In this document: positions 9,619 to 18,624 of the stretch, one piece after another
Layout of the letters: each line of letters begins with the position of its first letter
Numbering within the stretch: position 1 is the first letter of the stretch
The notes under the pieces: model-generated
Seen by the model: the letters and a program-made list of their open reading frames with translations, nothing else
What the model was told of the DNA's origin: nothing
The model's database searches: none
Translations under genes and position numbers: made by a program
DNA from: Colwellia sp. BRX10-3
Lineage (GTDB): Bacteria > Pseudomonadota > Gammaproteobacteria > Enterobacterales > Alteromonadaceae
NCBI RefSeq assembly: GCF_014077505.1
Contig: NZ_JACGWA010000005.1
Coordinates: 1 to 64,000, forward strand
Direction: 5' to 3'
DNA: 64,000 nt

Positions 9619-10105
9619 TAAACCCATAAAGCAGACTTTATATATGCCAAGTCACTTTTATGTTATGTCCGAATTTGAGATTATCCCCGTTAAAAAATCA
9701 ATACTATCGCAAAAATTAATCACGCCCACTTGCCAATACATATAGCTATAGAGGGATTTTAGATTGCATTTATGCGACTAATGCAATCGCGGTTAACAAT
9801 AGAATTATAGCAACCGCATACGCTTGATTGCTTATCGGCTTTGTCGTACTGACCACGGTACTATCTTCCATAAGTGACTCCATATTAAAATTTATTACTC
9901 TAATGGCACTATAGAGTCGATCTTAATAAGCTAAGTTCATCACTTTACGGATCTTTACATTCGGGTTATAGACAAACATTAACAAGTGTAATAATGTTGA
10001 TAAGAGCTTGCTTTCAATAACTAAAACCGTGAGAAACAGGAAGTTTTCAAATTTTGCGTTACACTAAATTTAAAATTAAAGTCTAATTAAAATGGAATGT
10101 AGTAG
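9619..10105. other. Intergenic region with one possible small gene
   Basis: About 490 bp without a long ORF. The middle holds a candidate 33-codon membrane protein on the minus strand (listed separately). The right end is the A/T-rich promoter region of the GTPase cluster. I see no tRNA and no strong terminator. Confidence 0.4.
9770..9871 (-). CDS. Candidate small membrane protein, 33 residues
   Basis: On the minus strand an ORF starts at 9871 with GGAG six bases upstream. It encodes a short polar head beginning MEDSTVVSTTKP, then a hydrophobic stretch (AYAVAIILLLTAIALVA) that could span the membrane, and stops at 9770. An in-frame ATG at 9883 lacks the well-placed ribosome-binding site. No family is recognised. 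Evidence is only the start signal and hydrophobicity, so it may be chance. Confidence 0.35.
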   Translation of the reverse strand: MEDSTVVSTTKPISNQAYAVAIILLLTAIALVA

Positions 10106-10642
10106 ATGCCTAACAATAAAAATGCAAAAAAAGAACCACAACAAAATGAAGCGCCCGTTAATGAGCTTGACCAGCTTAGACAAATTGTATTTGGCGTAGC
10201 CGAGCAACAATTAAAAAAGCAAATTGCATTAACGCGCAGTGATTTGGAACACGCGTTAAATACACAAAGCATTAGCTTCACCCATCGCCTAGATAAAATG
10301 CAGGAAAATATCACCCAACGATTTTCTGATATAGAGCAACAAATACAGCATTTAGATAAAACCCATGATGATAATGAATTAGTTATTCAAAAAGATCTTG
10401 CTAATTTAGCCTCTGAGCATGAGATGTTTGCCACTGCTACTCAGCAAGACTTTAAAACTATGGAACAGTCACTTGATATTGGCAGTCAGACGCTATCTCA
10501 TAATTTTAATGAACAGCTTGAACAATTAAAAACCCATCTTGAAAGTGTTTCAAAAGAGCTTAGTTCGTCGAAAACCGATAGAAAAACACTGGCTAAATTA
10601 CTAGCAACCATGGCGACTAATTTAGAAGATGACGAATTATAA
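10106..10642 (+). CDS. Cytosolic coiled-coil protein of the small-GTPase cluster
   Basis: A 178-residue, highly polar protein with no signal or membrane segment. Residues 18-50 (ELDQLRQIVFGVAEQQLKKQ) are followed by long heptad-like helices rich in Gln, Glu and Lys through about residue 165. No named domain is recognised. Its stop overlaps the start of the next gene by one base (TAATG), so the two are translationally coupled and probably act together. A structural adaptor or scaffold for the downstream membrane protein and GTPase is a plausible inference. Confidence 0.8.
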   Translation: MPNNKNAKKEPQQNEAPVNELDQLRQIVFGVAEQQLKKQIALTRSDLEHALNTQSISFTHRLDKMQENITQRFSDIEQQIQHLDKTHDDNELVIQKDLANLASEHEMFATATQQDFKTMEQSLDIGSQTLSHNFNEQLEQLKTHLESVSKELSSSKTDRKTLAKLLATMATNLEDDEL

Positions 10643-12399
10643 TGCCAACCGATGCAGAAAAAGAAGCTGAATCAGCGCAACAACTAGAGAAAGTTCGCAC
10701 TCTTCTGCTTGGAAAAGACAACAGTAGAATAACAGAAAGTATAAAAAAAGATGCTCGTAAAATCGTGGCTGAAGTCATTACTGAGGCATTGCACGATAGA
10801 CAAAAAAAAGACCATTCTGTTGATAAAGTACTGCAACCATTTGTTGAGGATTCTGTTCAACTATCTGTTACCCACAATAGTGAACAAATGGTTATTTCTT
10901 TATACCCCATTGTCGGTAGTTTAGTAAGAAAGTCAGTGGCGGCTTTTCTCAGTGACTTTATGGAAAAAACTAATCAGCTATTGGAAAACAGCCTAACAAT
11001 AAAAGGACTAAAATGGCGCCTTAAAGCTCGGCAAGGCGGCGTTAGTTACGCACAGTATGCAGCATCTCAAACCTTTGTTTATCGCGTAGAGCATGTTTTT
11101 CTGATTCATAGAGAGACTGGCTTACTTTTGAATACCGTTGCATTGGATAATGAAAACAAAAGTGATGCTGATATCGTATCGGCAATGCTAACGGCAATTA
11201 ATGATTTTGTTGGTGACTCATTTTTAACTAACGATGAACGACTAAAAGAACAATTACAATCAGTTAGTACCGAAAACTTTAATTTACTGATAAAGCCTGG
11301 ACCAAGCGCCTTGGTTGTTGCAGCCGTAAGTGGTAATCCACCCCAAAGCATAAGTGACCAATTACAGCTAACGGTTGAAAATATACATAGTTTGTATCTT
11401 GAAGAACTCAATAGCTTTAACGGCGATAATCAACAGTTTGACAATACCGACAATCTGCTGCGTGACTGCTTATTAACAGAACAAAAAACAGCAACAGACG
11501 ATAAGAAAAAAACACCTTGGTTTGCTTGGGCAATCGTACTTTTAGTATTACTATTCGCCGGCTACAAAAGCTTTAACTGGGTAAAAAGCTCGCAACTTCA
11601 CAATAAAATAATGCAGTTAGACACACAGCCAGGTGTTATCATCAAACAACTTAAAATACATAGTCTTGATGATATAACGTTAGATATTTTACGCGACCCT
11701 GATGCGTTAAATATTACTGACTGGCTGAATAATAATGAAATGAATGCGGCACAATTCAAACTTATTGAACGGAACTATTATTCTTTTGATCCGCCAATAT
11801 TACGCGAACGAGCGCAACGCATAATTAAAGCATACCCAAACATTACCTTTACTTGGCAAAACAATACACTTGTACTTGCTGGCACATTAGACATCACCAA
11901 AACTGAACAACTACTTAATACATTAGCTATAGCTGGATTTAAAAGCGATAAAAACTTAACCTCCGAGCAATTGCAGCTCACATCTTCTCTCCCTACGTTA
12001 CAAAGTAAGCAAATCCAGCAACAAATATTTGATGACCTTATTGGCCGCATCGCCGCACTTCAACTAAATTTTCCCGTTGCTGTAGAAACTATTACCCCTG
12101 AAATGCATGTGTCACTACAAAAGCTTTATCAATATGTACAACAACTTGAGCCAGTAGCAAAAGCACTTAACATCAATTATGGCTTGTTAATATTGGGCAG
12201 CAGCGATAATACCGGCAATAAAACCACCAACAATATTATTAGCCTAAAAAGAGCCAACAATGCCTCTTATGAGTTACAACAAAAGGGCATAAACAAAGAT
12301 AAAATGTTTGTTTTAGGCCTAGGACAAATAGAAATTACCGCGATTAGTAGTAAGGCAAGAACTGTTATGTTTAACGTGATACATATAAATCAGGAATAA
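10642..12399 (+). CDS. Single-span membrane protein: roadblock/longin-like region plus OmpA-like C-terminus
   Basis: 585 residues. Residues 1-290 are cytosolic; residues 146-253 (VEHVFLIHRETGLLLNT, then DADIVSAMLTAINDFVGDSF and a strand LLIKPGPSALVVAAV) look like a roadblock/longin fold, the fold of MglB-type regulators of Ras-like GTPases. A single membrane helix spans about 293-309 (WFAWAIVLLVLLFAGY). The periplasmic part ends in an OmpA/MotB-like segment (about 515-585: GSSDNTG, SLKRANNASYELQQKGI, GLGQIE), a fold that often binds peptidoglycan. With the GTPase next door, I infer a transmembrane receptor or regulator for it. The roadblock call is by eye. Confidence 0.75.
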   Translation: MPTDAEKEAESAQQLEKVRTLLLGKDNSRITESIKKDARKIVAEVITEALHDRQKKDHSVDKVLQPFVEDSVQLSVTHNSEQMVISLYPIVGSLVRKSVAAFLSDFMEKTNQLLENSLTIKGLKWRLKARQGGVSYAQYAASQTFVYRVEHVFLIHRETGLLLNTVALDNENKSDADIVSAMLTAINDFVGDSFLTNDERLKEQLQSVSTENFNLLIKPGPSALVVAAVSGNPPQSISDQLQLTVENIHSLYLEELNSFNGDNQQFDNTDNLLRDCLLTEQKTATDDKKKTPWFAWAIVLLVLLFAGYKSFNWVKSSQLHNKIMQLDTQPGVIIKQLKIHSLDDITLDILRDPDALNITDWLNNNEMNAAQFKLIERNYYSFDPPILRERAQRIIKAYPNITFTWQNNTLVLAGTLDITKTEQLLNTLAIAGFKSDKNLTSEQLQLTSSLPTLQSKQIQQQIFDDLIGRIAALQLNFPVAVETITPEMHVSLQKLYQYVQQLEPVAKALNINYGLLILGSSDNTGNKTTNNIISLKRANNASYELQQKGINKDKMFVLGLGQIEITAISSKARTVMFNVIHINQE

Positions 12400-12524
12400 T
12401 AGAGTGACTCCGCTGAAAATAAGCGTAGTATTTTAATTATACTGAGGCGAACTTAATAATTGTTCATTTAGCAAGTATTAAAGCTTAGCAAAACCAATAA
12501 GATGTCGAATATGGAGATGACGCT

Positions 12525-13019
12525 TTGATTCAAAAAAAAATCTGCCTTCTAGGGGCGTCCAGTGTAGGAAAAACAAGTTTAGTCAAACAATTTGTAGAAG
12601 GTATTTTTAGTGAAAAGTATCTTACGACCATTGGTGTGAAAATTGACAAAAAAACCATATTTTTAGAGAATGAAGAAATTCAGCTTATGCTCTGGGATAT
12701 GGAAGGTAATGATACTTATAACGTTTTCCAAGAAAGATATTTACGTGGCGCGGCCGGTTATATCATAGTAGTTGATCAAACCCGTGCAACATCATTACAT
12801 GAAGGTTTAGATATCCACACCCTTGTTCGCCAAGTAACGGACTGCCCCGCCATATTAGCTATAAATAAAAGTGATTTACCTGCCACTTGGAATATGGATG
12901 ACAGTGAAAATAAATCCTACCAAAATCTGTTTGATTTACAGTTTTCCACCAGCGCTAAAACAGGATCCAATGTGGAAGAAATGTTTTCAGCCCTGGCTAA
13001 GCTATTATTAAGGAGTTAG
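12525..13019 (+). CDS. Rab/Ras-like small GTPase
   Basis: 164 residues starting at TTG, with GGAG (12513-12516) 8 bases upstream; ATGs just upstream run into a stop. All G motifs are visible: P-loop GASSVGKTS (10-18), switch I YLTTIGVKIDKKT (32-44) strikingly like eukaryotic Rab, G3 WDMEGND (57-63), G4 NKSD (114-117), G5 STSAKTG (141-147). The usual catalytic Gln after DxxG is Asn62, so intrinsic hydrolysis may be slow and depend on a partner. There is no lipidation cysteine at the C-terminus. It sits between a roadblock-like membrane protein and a GGDEF-EAL protein, suggesting a signalling module. Confidence 0.88.
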   Translation: MIQKKICLLGASSVGKTSLVKQFVEGIFSEKYLTTIGVKIDKKTIFLENEEIQLMLWDMEGNDTYNVFQERYLRGAAGYIIVVDQTRATSLHEGLDIHTLVRQVTDCPAILAINKSDLPATWNMDDSENKSYQNLFDLQFSTSAKTGSNVEEMFSALAKLLLRS

Positions 13020-13022
13020 AAG

Positions 13023-15155
13023 ATGACACAGCTACTGAATAAAGTCATCAATGCATTAGAACAAATTATTTTAGAAGTTATCGACACTAACACAGGCACA
13101 GTGAAATGGGTTGAAGGTGACGGCGAATGGGCGATTGACTTATTCCCAAACGCGGGTAATCAACAGGCATTTGCTATTAATGAAGAAACTCCATTTTTGC
13201 AGGACTTTCTTTTTGACGCCACATTAATATGGCAAGCAGCTGAAAATGGTAAGTTACGTTCAGGCTTATGGACCGAAACAACTCACACTAATAAAGAGCT
13301 GTATCTAGAAGCGATTGCCATCAAGCAAGACCAGCATAATCTTCTGGTTATCACCAATCAACGTGAAGATTTTGAATTTCAGCAAAAAACCAAACAATTA
13401 GCTCGTGAAGTTTTATTATCATACGATCGTCTTTTTTTAAAAAATGAATATTTACATACCCGTTTACTGTCTATTTTAAAACAGCCTCCTGAGCAAAGTA
13501 ATATCTTAACAACACTCACTAAAGTTATTGAAAATGCAGAGTTTGCAGTGTTAATCGCGAGCAGTGACTTCAGCACTAATATTGAAAATTCAGCCGCAAT
13601 AAAACTCTTCGATCAAGGTACTTTGATAAGCAGTCAACCGTCTCGCCCCATAGATATCATTCTTAGATTAATGCAAAACCAATTACCTGAGTACGAGCGA
13701 ATTTTATCGACTAACTCTAGTTGGGATGGTGAACTATGCTGGATATCGCCACCATCAACACTTAAATGGCTTAAAGTTGCTTTTTATCCAGTTAAAAATA
13801 AACTCAACGAAGTTGAGAATTGGATAATATTCGCCAACGACATTAGTACAATTAAACACTTAATACAGCGCAATGAGCAACTTGCGCTGCAAGATATGTT
13901 AACTGAATTACCTAATCGCTTTTCTTTTTTGCAAATGTTAGAAAAACATATTGCGGCAAAACAGCCATTTTATTTACTGTATATAGACATTAATGACTTT
14001 AGACGACACAACGAATTTTATGGCCATGACCAAGGCGACAAGCTACTAATAGAGCTGAGTAAACGCATCAGTGCTGTGGTCAAAACTTCAGACTTTATCG
14101 CGCGAGTCGGTGGTGACGAGTTTGCAATAATGCTTAATAATATTGACAACCAAAAGGCCTGTAAAATTGCTATCCAGCGCATTATTGACAGCATAAATAA
14201 GCCATTTCATACTAAAAAGTCAGAAAGCTTTAATATTAGCATCAGCATTGGCGCTGCCAATTACCCTCATGATGGACAAAGTGTTGAAGAGTTAATGAAG
14301 TTTGTCGACTTAAGCGCTTATAACGGTAAAAAGAATAGAAAAAATTCGGTACAATTTTACTCGCAGTCAATGAAAGACGCCTCACATCATTTAATTATAG
14401 TGGAGCAAAATTTAAGGCAAGCAATCAAAAACAATGAATTTGAATTATATTTACAACCGATTATCGATATAAAAACTAATCGCATCAATAAAGCTGAAGC
14501 GCTGATCCGTTGGAATCACCCTGAGAAGGGTTTAATTAATCCGGATGATTTTATTCCTATCGCAGAAAAGAGTGGCTTGATCATCGCAATCGGCGAATGG
14601 GTAATTAGCCGAACTTGCCAAATGGCCAAACAAATTTGCGATCTTGGATTTGATATTAAAATATCAATGAACCTATCTCCTTCGCAAGTCACTGATAATA
14701 ATTTATTTGCTTATTTAAGTACCTGCATTAACGATAATAAAATTAACCCCCGCTTATTAGAGCTAGAAGTCACCGAAGGTGTCTTAGTTGATGATTATTC
14801 AGCCGCAGAGAAGTTATTGAGCAACGTAAGAACGATTGGTATGAGTGTCTCAGTTGATGATTTTGGTACCGGTTACAGCTCGTTGTCGTATTTGAAAAAA
14901 TTGCCTTTGGACTTTTTGAAAATTGACCGTTCATTTATTAAAGAAATTGTTGCTGATGACAACGATAAAGCGATAGTACGTGCGGTTATTTCCATGGCAC
15001 ATAACTTAAATTTATGTGTCACCGCGGAAGGCGTAGAAACAAAAGAGCAATTAAGTTTTCTGGTTGATAATTCATGTAATTCGGTACAAGGCTACATTTT
15101 TAGTCGACCAATTAAATTAGATTATTTTATCAAATTACTGCATGAACAAAAGTAA
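13023..15155 (+). CDS. Cytosolic GGDEF-EAL c-di-GMP enzyme of the small-GTPase cluster
   Basis: 710 residues without membrane segments. Residues 1-280 contain two putative sensory regions; the second (about 170-280) is PAS-like. The GGDEF domain has intact RVGGDEF (361-367) with Lys instead of Arg in the RxxD inhibitory site. The EAL domain is complete: EALIRW (492-497), NLSPSQ, LEVTEG, DDFGTGYSS (612-620), KIDRSF, AEGVET. Both synthesis and hydrolysis of c-di-GMP are possible. The ribosome-binding site AAGGAG overlaps the GTPase stop 3 bp upstream, so the two are tightly coupled. I infer that GTPase state controls this enzyme, perhaps through residues 1-120. Confidence 0.9.
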   Translation: MTQLLNKVINALEQIILEVIDTNTGTVKWVEGDGEWAIDLFPNAGNQQAFAINEETPFLQDFLFDATLIWQAAENGKLRSGLWTETTHTNKELYLEAIAIKQDQHNLLVITNQREDFEFQQKTKQLAREVLLSYDRLFLKNEYLHTRLLSILKQPPEQSNILTTLTKVIENAEFAVLIASSDFSTNIENSAAIKLFDQGTLISSQPSRPIDIILRLMQNQLPEYERILSTNSSWDGELCWISPPSTLKWLKVAFYPVKNKLNEVENWIIFANDISTIKHLIQRNEQLALQDMLTELPNRFSFLQMLEKHIAAKQPFYLLYIDINDFRRHNEFYGHDQGDKLLIELSKRISAVVKTSDFIARVGGDEFAIMLNNIDNQKACKIAIQRIIDSINKPFHTKKSESFNISISIGAANYPHDGQSVEELMKFVDLSAYNGKKNRKNSVQFYSQSMKDASHHLIIVEQNLRQAIKNNEFELYLQPIIDIKTNRINKAEALIRWNHPEKGLINPDDFIPIAEKSGLIIAIGEWVISRTCQMAKQICDLGFDIKISMNLSPSQVTDNNLFAYLSTCINDNKINPRLLELEVTEGVLVDDYSAAEKLLSNVRTIGMSVSVDDFGTGYSSLSYLKKLPLDFLKIDRSFIKEIVADDNDKAIVRAVISMAHNLNLCVTAEGVETKEQLSFLVDNSCNSVQGYIFSRPIKLDYFIKLLHEQK

Positions 15156-15175
15156 TAAGAGGCAAACTTAAAAAA

Positions 15176-15211
15176 ACCTCGAACTCAGTTGAGCTAACCT
15201 AAGTTCGAGGT
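15176..15211. terminator. Intrinsic terminator between GGDEF-EAL gene and cfa-like gene
   Basis: ACCTCGAACT and AGTTCGAGGT form a 10-bp stem around a 16-base loop, with A-rich sequence to the left (T-run on the minus strand). It lies between two convergent genes and could serve both. Confidence 0.75.
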
Positions 15212-15259
15212 ATTTAAACTTTTCTGGCCATTAAACCGGTGTCATTGCAGCGATATTCG

Positions 15260-16489
15260 CTACTTTCTCGCAACTAAATGCACGGTACTGGTTGAACGCT
15301 CAAGAAAAGCGCCTTCACAGTAAGCTAAATAATAAAGCCAAAGTCGCTTAAATTTTTCATCATAGCCAAGTGGGTTCAGTTCTGGCCAAGACTTTAAAAA
15401 GGCTTCACGCCAATGTGCTAGCGTTTTGGCATAATCTAGGCCTATATCACTAATCGACTCAGTAACTAAATCAGTATATTCAGTCAAATGGCCTGTCAGC
15501 ACAGTAACAGAAGGTAAAAAGCCTCCAGGGAAGATATAACGTTGGATAAAATCAACATTGTGTTTGTAATGTTCAAAACGCTGATCCGCAATGGTAATTG
15601 ACTGTATTAACAATTTACCACCAGGCTTTAACCTTTCATTACACTGCTTAAAAAAGCTCGGCAAATATTCAAAACCAACAGCTTCTATCATTTCTATTGA
15701 TACTAATTTGTCATATTCACCAGTTAAGTCTCGGTAATCTTGTTTTAACAGCGTTATTTTTTCTGTTAACCCTAATTGCTCAATGCGATCTTTAGCATAT
15801 GCATGCTGCGCATCAGAAATTGTCGTCGTGGTAACCCTGCAACCATAATGTTGCGCTGCATAAATAGCTAAGCCGCCCCAACCTGTGCCAATTTCTAATA
15901 AGTGGTCATCTGCGGTTAACTCTAAACGTTGGCAAATAGTCAACATTTTGTGAACTTGCGCCTGCTCTAGGCTCGCTTCTTCGTTAGGATATATAGCCGA
16001 CGAGTACATCATTTCAGGATCAAGAAAACGACTGTAAAGTTCATTACCTAAGTCATAATGTGCAAGAATATTCTTTTTTGATCCTGCCTGGCTATTACGG
16101 TTACCGCGATGAAGCAAAGCATATTTAAGCTTTGTTAACCAAGGTTTCTGCTTTTCAATACTATCAATTTCCTGCTGAGCGCGAGCAAATATGCGAATGA
16201 CTGTGGTTAAATTTGGGCTACTCCACTTTCCAGCAATATAAGCTTCTGCAACTCCAATAGAACCGCCTTTTACAAAATCACGATAAACACTACTGTCATG
16301 TATATTTATACGACCCATTAAAGAGTTATTTTCAACAAACTCCGGAAAAAGAAAACGCTGAGTATGATCAACTAATTCAATTTGACCATAGTTAATTTTT
16401 GCAAAAACTGAGAAGACTAAACTACGACAACGTTTGTCTAGCCAATTTGCTTGTTTTTTGATTTTTAATCCTGACACTTGTTCCACCAC
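15260..16489 (-). CDS. cfa: Cyclopropane-fatty-acid synthase family methyltransferase
   Basis: SAM-dependent enzyme that adds a methylene or methyl group to unsaturated acyl chains of phospholipids. 409 residues. Motifs: HYDLGNELYSRFLD, SAM site LEIGTGWGGLAIYAA, SIEMIEAVGFEYLP, QRYIFPGGFLPSV, and a conserved Cys near the C-terminus (LAYCEGAFLERS). It is the last gene of the unit running down from the ECF sigma/ChrR pair. Members of this clade next to DUF1365 and FAD oxidoreductase genes are part of singlet-oxygen regulons, and one in Rhodobacter (UfaM, from memory) makes methylated furan fatty acids rather than cyclopropanes. The exact product here is uncertain. Confidence 0.88.
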   Translation of the reverse strand: MVEQVSGLKIKKQANWLDKRCRSLVFSVFAKINYGQIELVDHTQRFLFPEFVENNSLMGRINIHDSSVYRDFVKGGSIGVAEAYIAGKWSSPNLTTVIRIFARAQQEIDSIEKQKPWLTKLKYALLHRGNRNSQAGSKKNILAHYDLGNELYSRFLDPEMMYSSAIYPNEEASLEQAQVHKMLTICQRLELTADDHLLEIGTGWGGLAIYAAQHYGCRVTTTTISDAQHAYAKDRIEQLGLTEKITLLKQDYRDLTGEYDKLVSIEMIEAVGFEYLPSFFKQCNERLKPGGKLLIQSITIADQRFEHYKHNVDFIQRYIFPGGFLPSVTVLTGHLTEYTDLVTESISDIGLDYAKTLAHWREAFLKSWPELNPLGYDEKFKRLWLYYLAYCEGAFLERSTSTVHLVARK

Positions 16490-16529
16490 TAAACTCCTGT
16501 TTTAGGTTTTGTTGGTTTACCTTTTTAGC

Positions 16530-17348
16530 TTATGTTCTTGGCTTACTTTTTTGGTAACCAATAAATGGTATACGTTTCAAGAACAGCTTCATGGCTTGCC
16601 AATATATGCCCAACACTATTTTTAATGTCATCACCGGTATATTTATCCAGAGTTGCCATAACGACGTTTTGGTAAACGGCGCTTTAATTAAATTCATTGT
16701 TACATCAAATATTTTTTCATCAGGTTTTATTTTACTATCATCATCGTTAGTACCCTTTAGATGGTTTTCTATATGTACTAATAATTTTGAACTAGTCATC
16801 GTTGGCGGTTTAATAAGCCATTTATAGCACATGTTCAAATCCATAAAAGGTGATACATGAAAGTTTTTATCAGTAATATGCGACGGTGAATCTTGGTTAT
16901 TATGGTCACTGTTACCTAATGGTACTAAGTAATAATGCCGTTCATTCCATGGCGTATTACTAACCTCCACCAATACTTGCGTACAAGTTTCAGTGGCGTC
17001 ATAACAAAAATAAAAATTTGCCGGACTAAAGTAAAACCCCAAACACCTAACCTGAACTAACATGGTAATGCGGCTTATGTCTTCAAAACCCGATAACATT
17101 GCTACTTTATTCTTTATACGTTGCTTAAGGCATTCAGGTTCACCTTTAAGGTAATCCTTTTCGTTAAACCTCAACAAGTTGAACCAAGAAAAGCCAAAAA
17201 TCCCACGCGGGCTTTGCTTAGCGTGCATTTCATCAACATCTAGCGCCAGCATATATAATTGATAACTAAAGCTGTGCGATTTAGGCGTAAATCGTCTATG
17301 TCTTATTTGACCACGATAAATACGGCTATGTAGTGAAGGCTCAACCAT
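16530..17348 (-). CDS. DUF1365 family protein
   Basis: 272 residues. The N-terminus (LHSRIYRGQIRHRRFTPKSH, then FSYQLYMLALDVDEM) and the central LLVQVRCLGFYFSPANFYFCYD are hallmark DUF1365 segments. A weakly hydrophobic C-terminal stretch (about 235-260) may associate with membrane. Biochemical function is unknown; the family nearly always accompanies a Cfa-type methyltransferase and a flavoprotein. The start overlaps the end of the FAD gene by 8 bp, indicating an operon. A role in modifying membrane acyl chains is inferred from context. Confidence 0.88.
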   Translation of the reverse strand: MVEPSLHSRIYRGQIRHRRFTPKSHSFSYQLYMLALDVDEMHAKQSPRGIFGFSWFNLLRFNEKDYLKGEPECLKQRIKNKVAMLSGFEDISRITMLVQVRCLGFYFSPANFYFCYDATETCTQVLVEVSNTPWNERHYYLVPLGNSDHNNQDSPSHITDKNFHVSPFMDLNMCYKWLIKPPTMTSSKLLVHIENHLKGTNDDDSKIKPDEKIFDVTMNLIKAPFTKTSLWQLWINIPVMTLKIVLGIYWQAMKLFLKRIPFIGYQKSKPRT

Positions 17349-18624
17349 TTTTAAGTTTCAATTCAGTTTTTTGCAAATAACAATCAAAGCGTTTTGCAAC
17401 GTCTACGGCACTTCTAACACCGTCTTCATGAAAACCGCTATACCAATATGCGCCAGCAAAATGGGTTTTTTTCTGACCACATATGGTTAAGCGTTGGTGC
17501 TGAGCATTGATAGCATCAGTTGAAAATACCGGGTGATGATAAGTAAATTCACGTAGAATTTTGCTTGGGTCAATAGCTTCACGCTGATTCAAGGTCACGC
17601 AGAACACATGCTGTGAACTCAGTCCTTGCAAAATATTCATATTGTAAGTAACACTGGCAGGCTTGGTTCTGTTTGAACTCAATTGGTAATTCCAACTCGC
17701 CCATGCTTTTTCTCTTTTCGGTAATAAATTAATATCGGTATGCAAAACAACCGAATTCTCGCTGTAAGGTATTGCGCCCAGTATTTCTTGCTCTTGCTGG
17801 CTAGCGTCACCAAGTAGTGCCAAAGCTTGATCTGAATGACACGCTAAAACTACTTCATCAAAGCTTTGAACTTCACCCGTGGCAAAATGCAATTGCACCT
17901 CATTATTTTCACGAGTAACTTGGGTTATATCAGCATTAAGATAAATATTATCAGCAAATGACTTACACAGCGGGGCTAAATAACTTCTTGAGCCATTTGG
18001 CACAACATACCATTGTGGACGATCAGCGATATTCAACAAGCCGTGATTATGAAAAAATTTAACAAAAAAATGAAATTGAAACTCTTGCATTTGCACCAAG
18101 GAACTAGACCAAATAGCCGCCCCCATCGGTAATATATAATGCTCAGCAAAGTAGTATCCAAAATTATTCTCTTGCAAAAACTGACCTAAAGTTAAGCTAT
18201 CGTCATAGTTTCTCGCATGATAACTTTGCTTGCAAAGCTTGTTAAATCTTAAAATTTCTTTTACCAACCACCAAAATTTGGGGTTAAATATATTGCGGCG
18301 TTGAGCGAATAAAGTATCGAGATTATGGCCATTGTATTCCAATCCGGTATCTGAATTGTGTACTGAAAAGCTCATTTGTGTTTCTTGCTTACCAACGCCA
18401 ATTTCGTCCAGTAAGGCTAAATAATTTGGATAGGTTTTATTATTAAAAACAATAAAGCCGGTATCAAGGACATAGTGCTGCCCCGATAACTCAACATCAA
18501 CCGTCGCCGTATGTCCGCCAATATGGGCTGACTTTTCAAAAACACTGACTTGATGCTTTTTCGATAATAAATAAGCGGCGGTTAAACCTGATACACCTGC
18601 ACCTATAATGGCGATTCGCTTCAT
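17341..18624 (-). CDS. FAD/NAD(P)-binding amine-oxidase-like oxidoreductase
   Basis: 427 residues. The N-terminal dinucleotide motif is IAIIGAGVSGLTAAYLLSKK followed by VFEKSAHIGGHTATV, typical of amine oxidases and phytoene-desaturase-like enzymes. Substrate segments VLDTGFIVFNNKTYPNY and GSRSYLAPL are typical of the subgroup linked to DUF1365/Cfa. The start overlaps the SDR gene by 4 bp. By position it may introduce or oxidise double bonds in acyl chains before the methyltransferase acts, as proposed for the flavoprotein of furan fatty acid synthesis; this is inference. Confidence 0.87.
   Translation of the reverse strand: MKRIAIIGAGVSGLTAAYLLSKKHQVSVFEKSAHIGGHTATVDVELSGQHYVLDTGFIVFNNKTYPNYLALLDEIGVGKQETQMSFSVHNSDTGLEYNGHNLDTLFAQRRNIFNPKFWWLVKEILRFNKLCKQSYHARNYDDSLTLGQFLQENNFGYYFAEHYILPMGAAIWSSSLVQMQEFQFHFFVKFFHNHGLLNIADRPQWYVVPNGSRSYLAPLCKSFADNIYLNADITQVTRENNEVQLHFATGEVQSFDEVVLACHSDQALALLGDASQQEQEILGAIPYSENSVVLHTDINLLPKREKAWASWNYQLSSNRTKPASVTYNMNILQGLSSQHVFCVTLNQREAIDPSKILREFTYHHPVFSTDAINAQHQRLTICGQKKTHFAGAYWYSGFHEDGVRSAVDVAKRFDCYLQKTELKLKNG

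Noticed and set aside
10106-15155. Defence island or phage origin for the GTPase cluster
   Set aside because: No integrase, nuclease, toxin or repeat borders, and base composition looks like the neighbours; a signalling cluster fits better.
16569-16596. TATACG inside the DUF1365 gene as an ECF promoter for the cfa-like gene
   Set aside because: The base block at the -35 distance is TGGCT on the plus strand, unrelated to GATCA.
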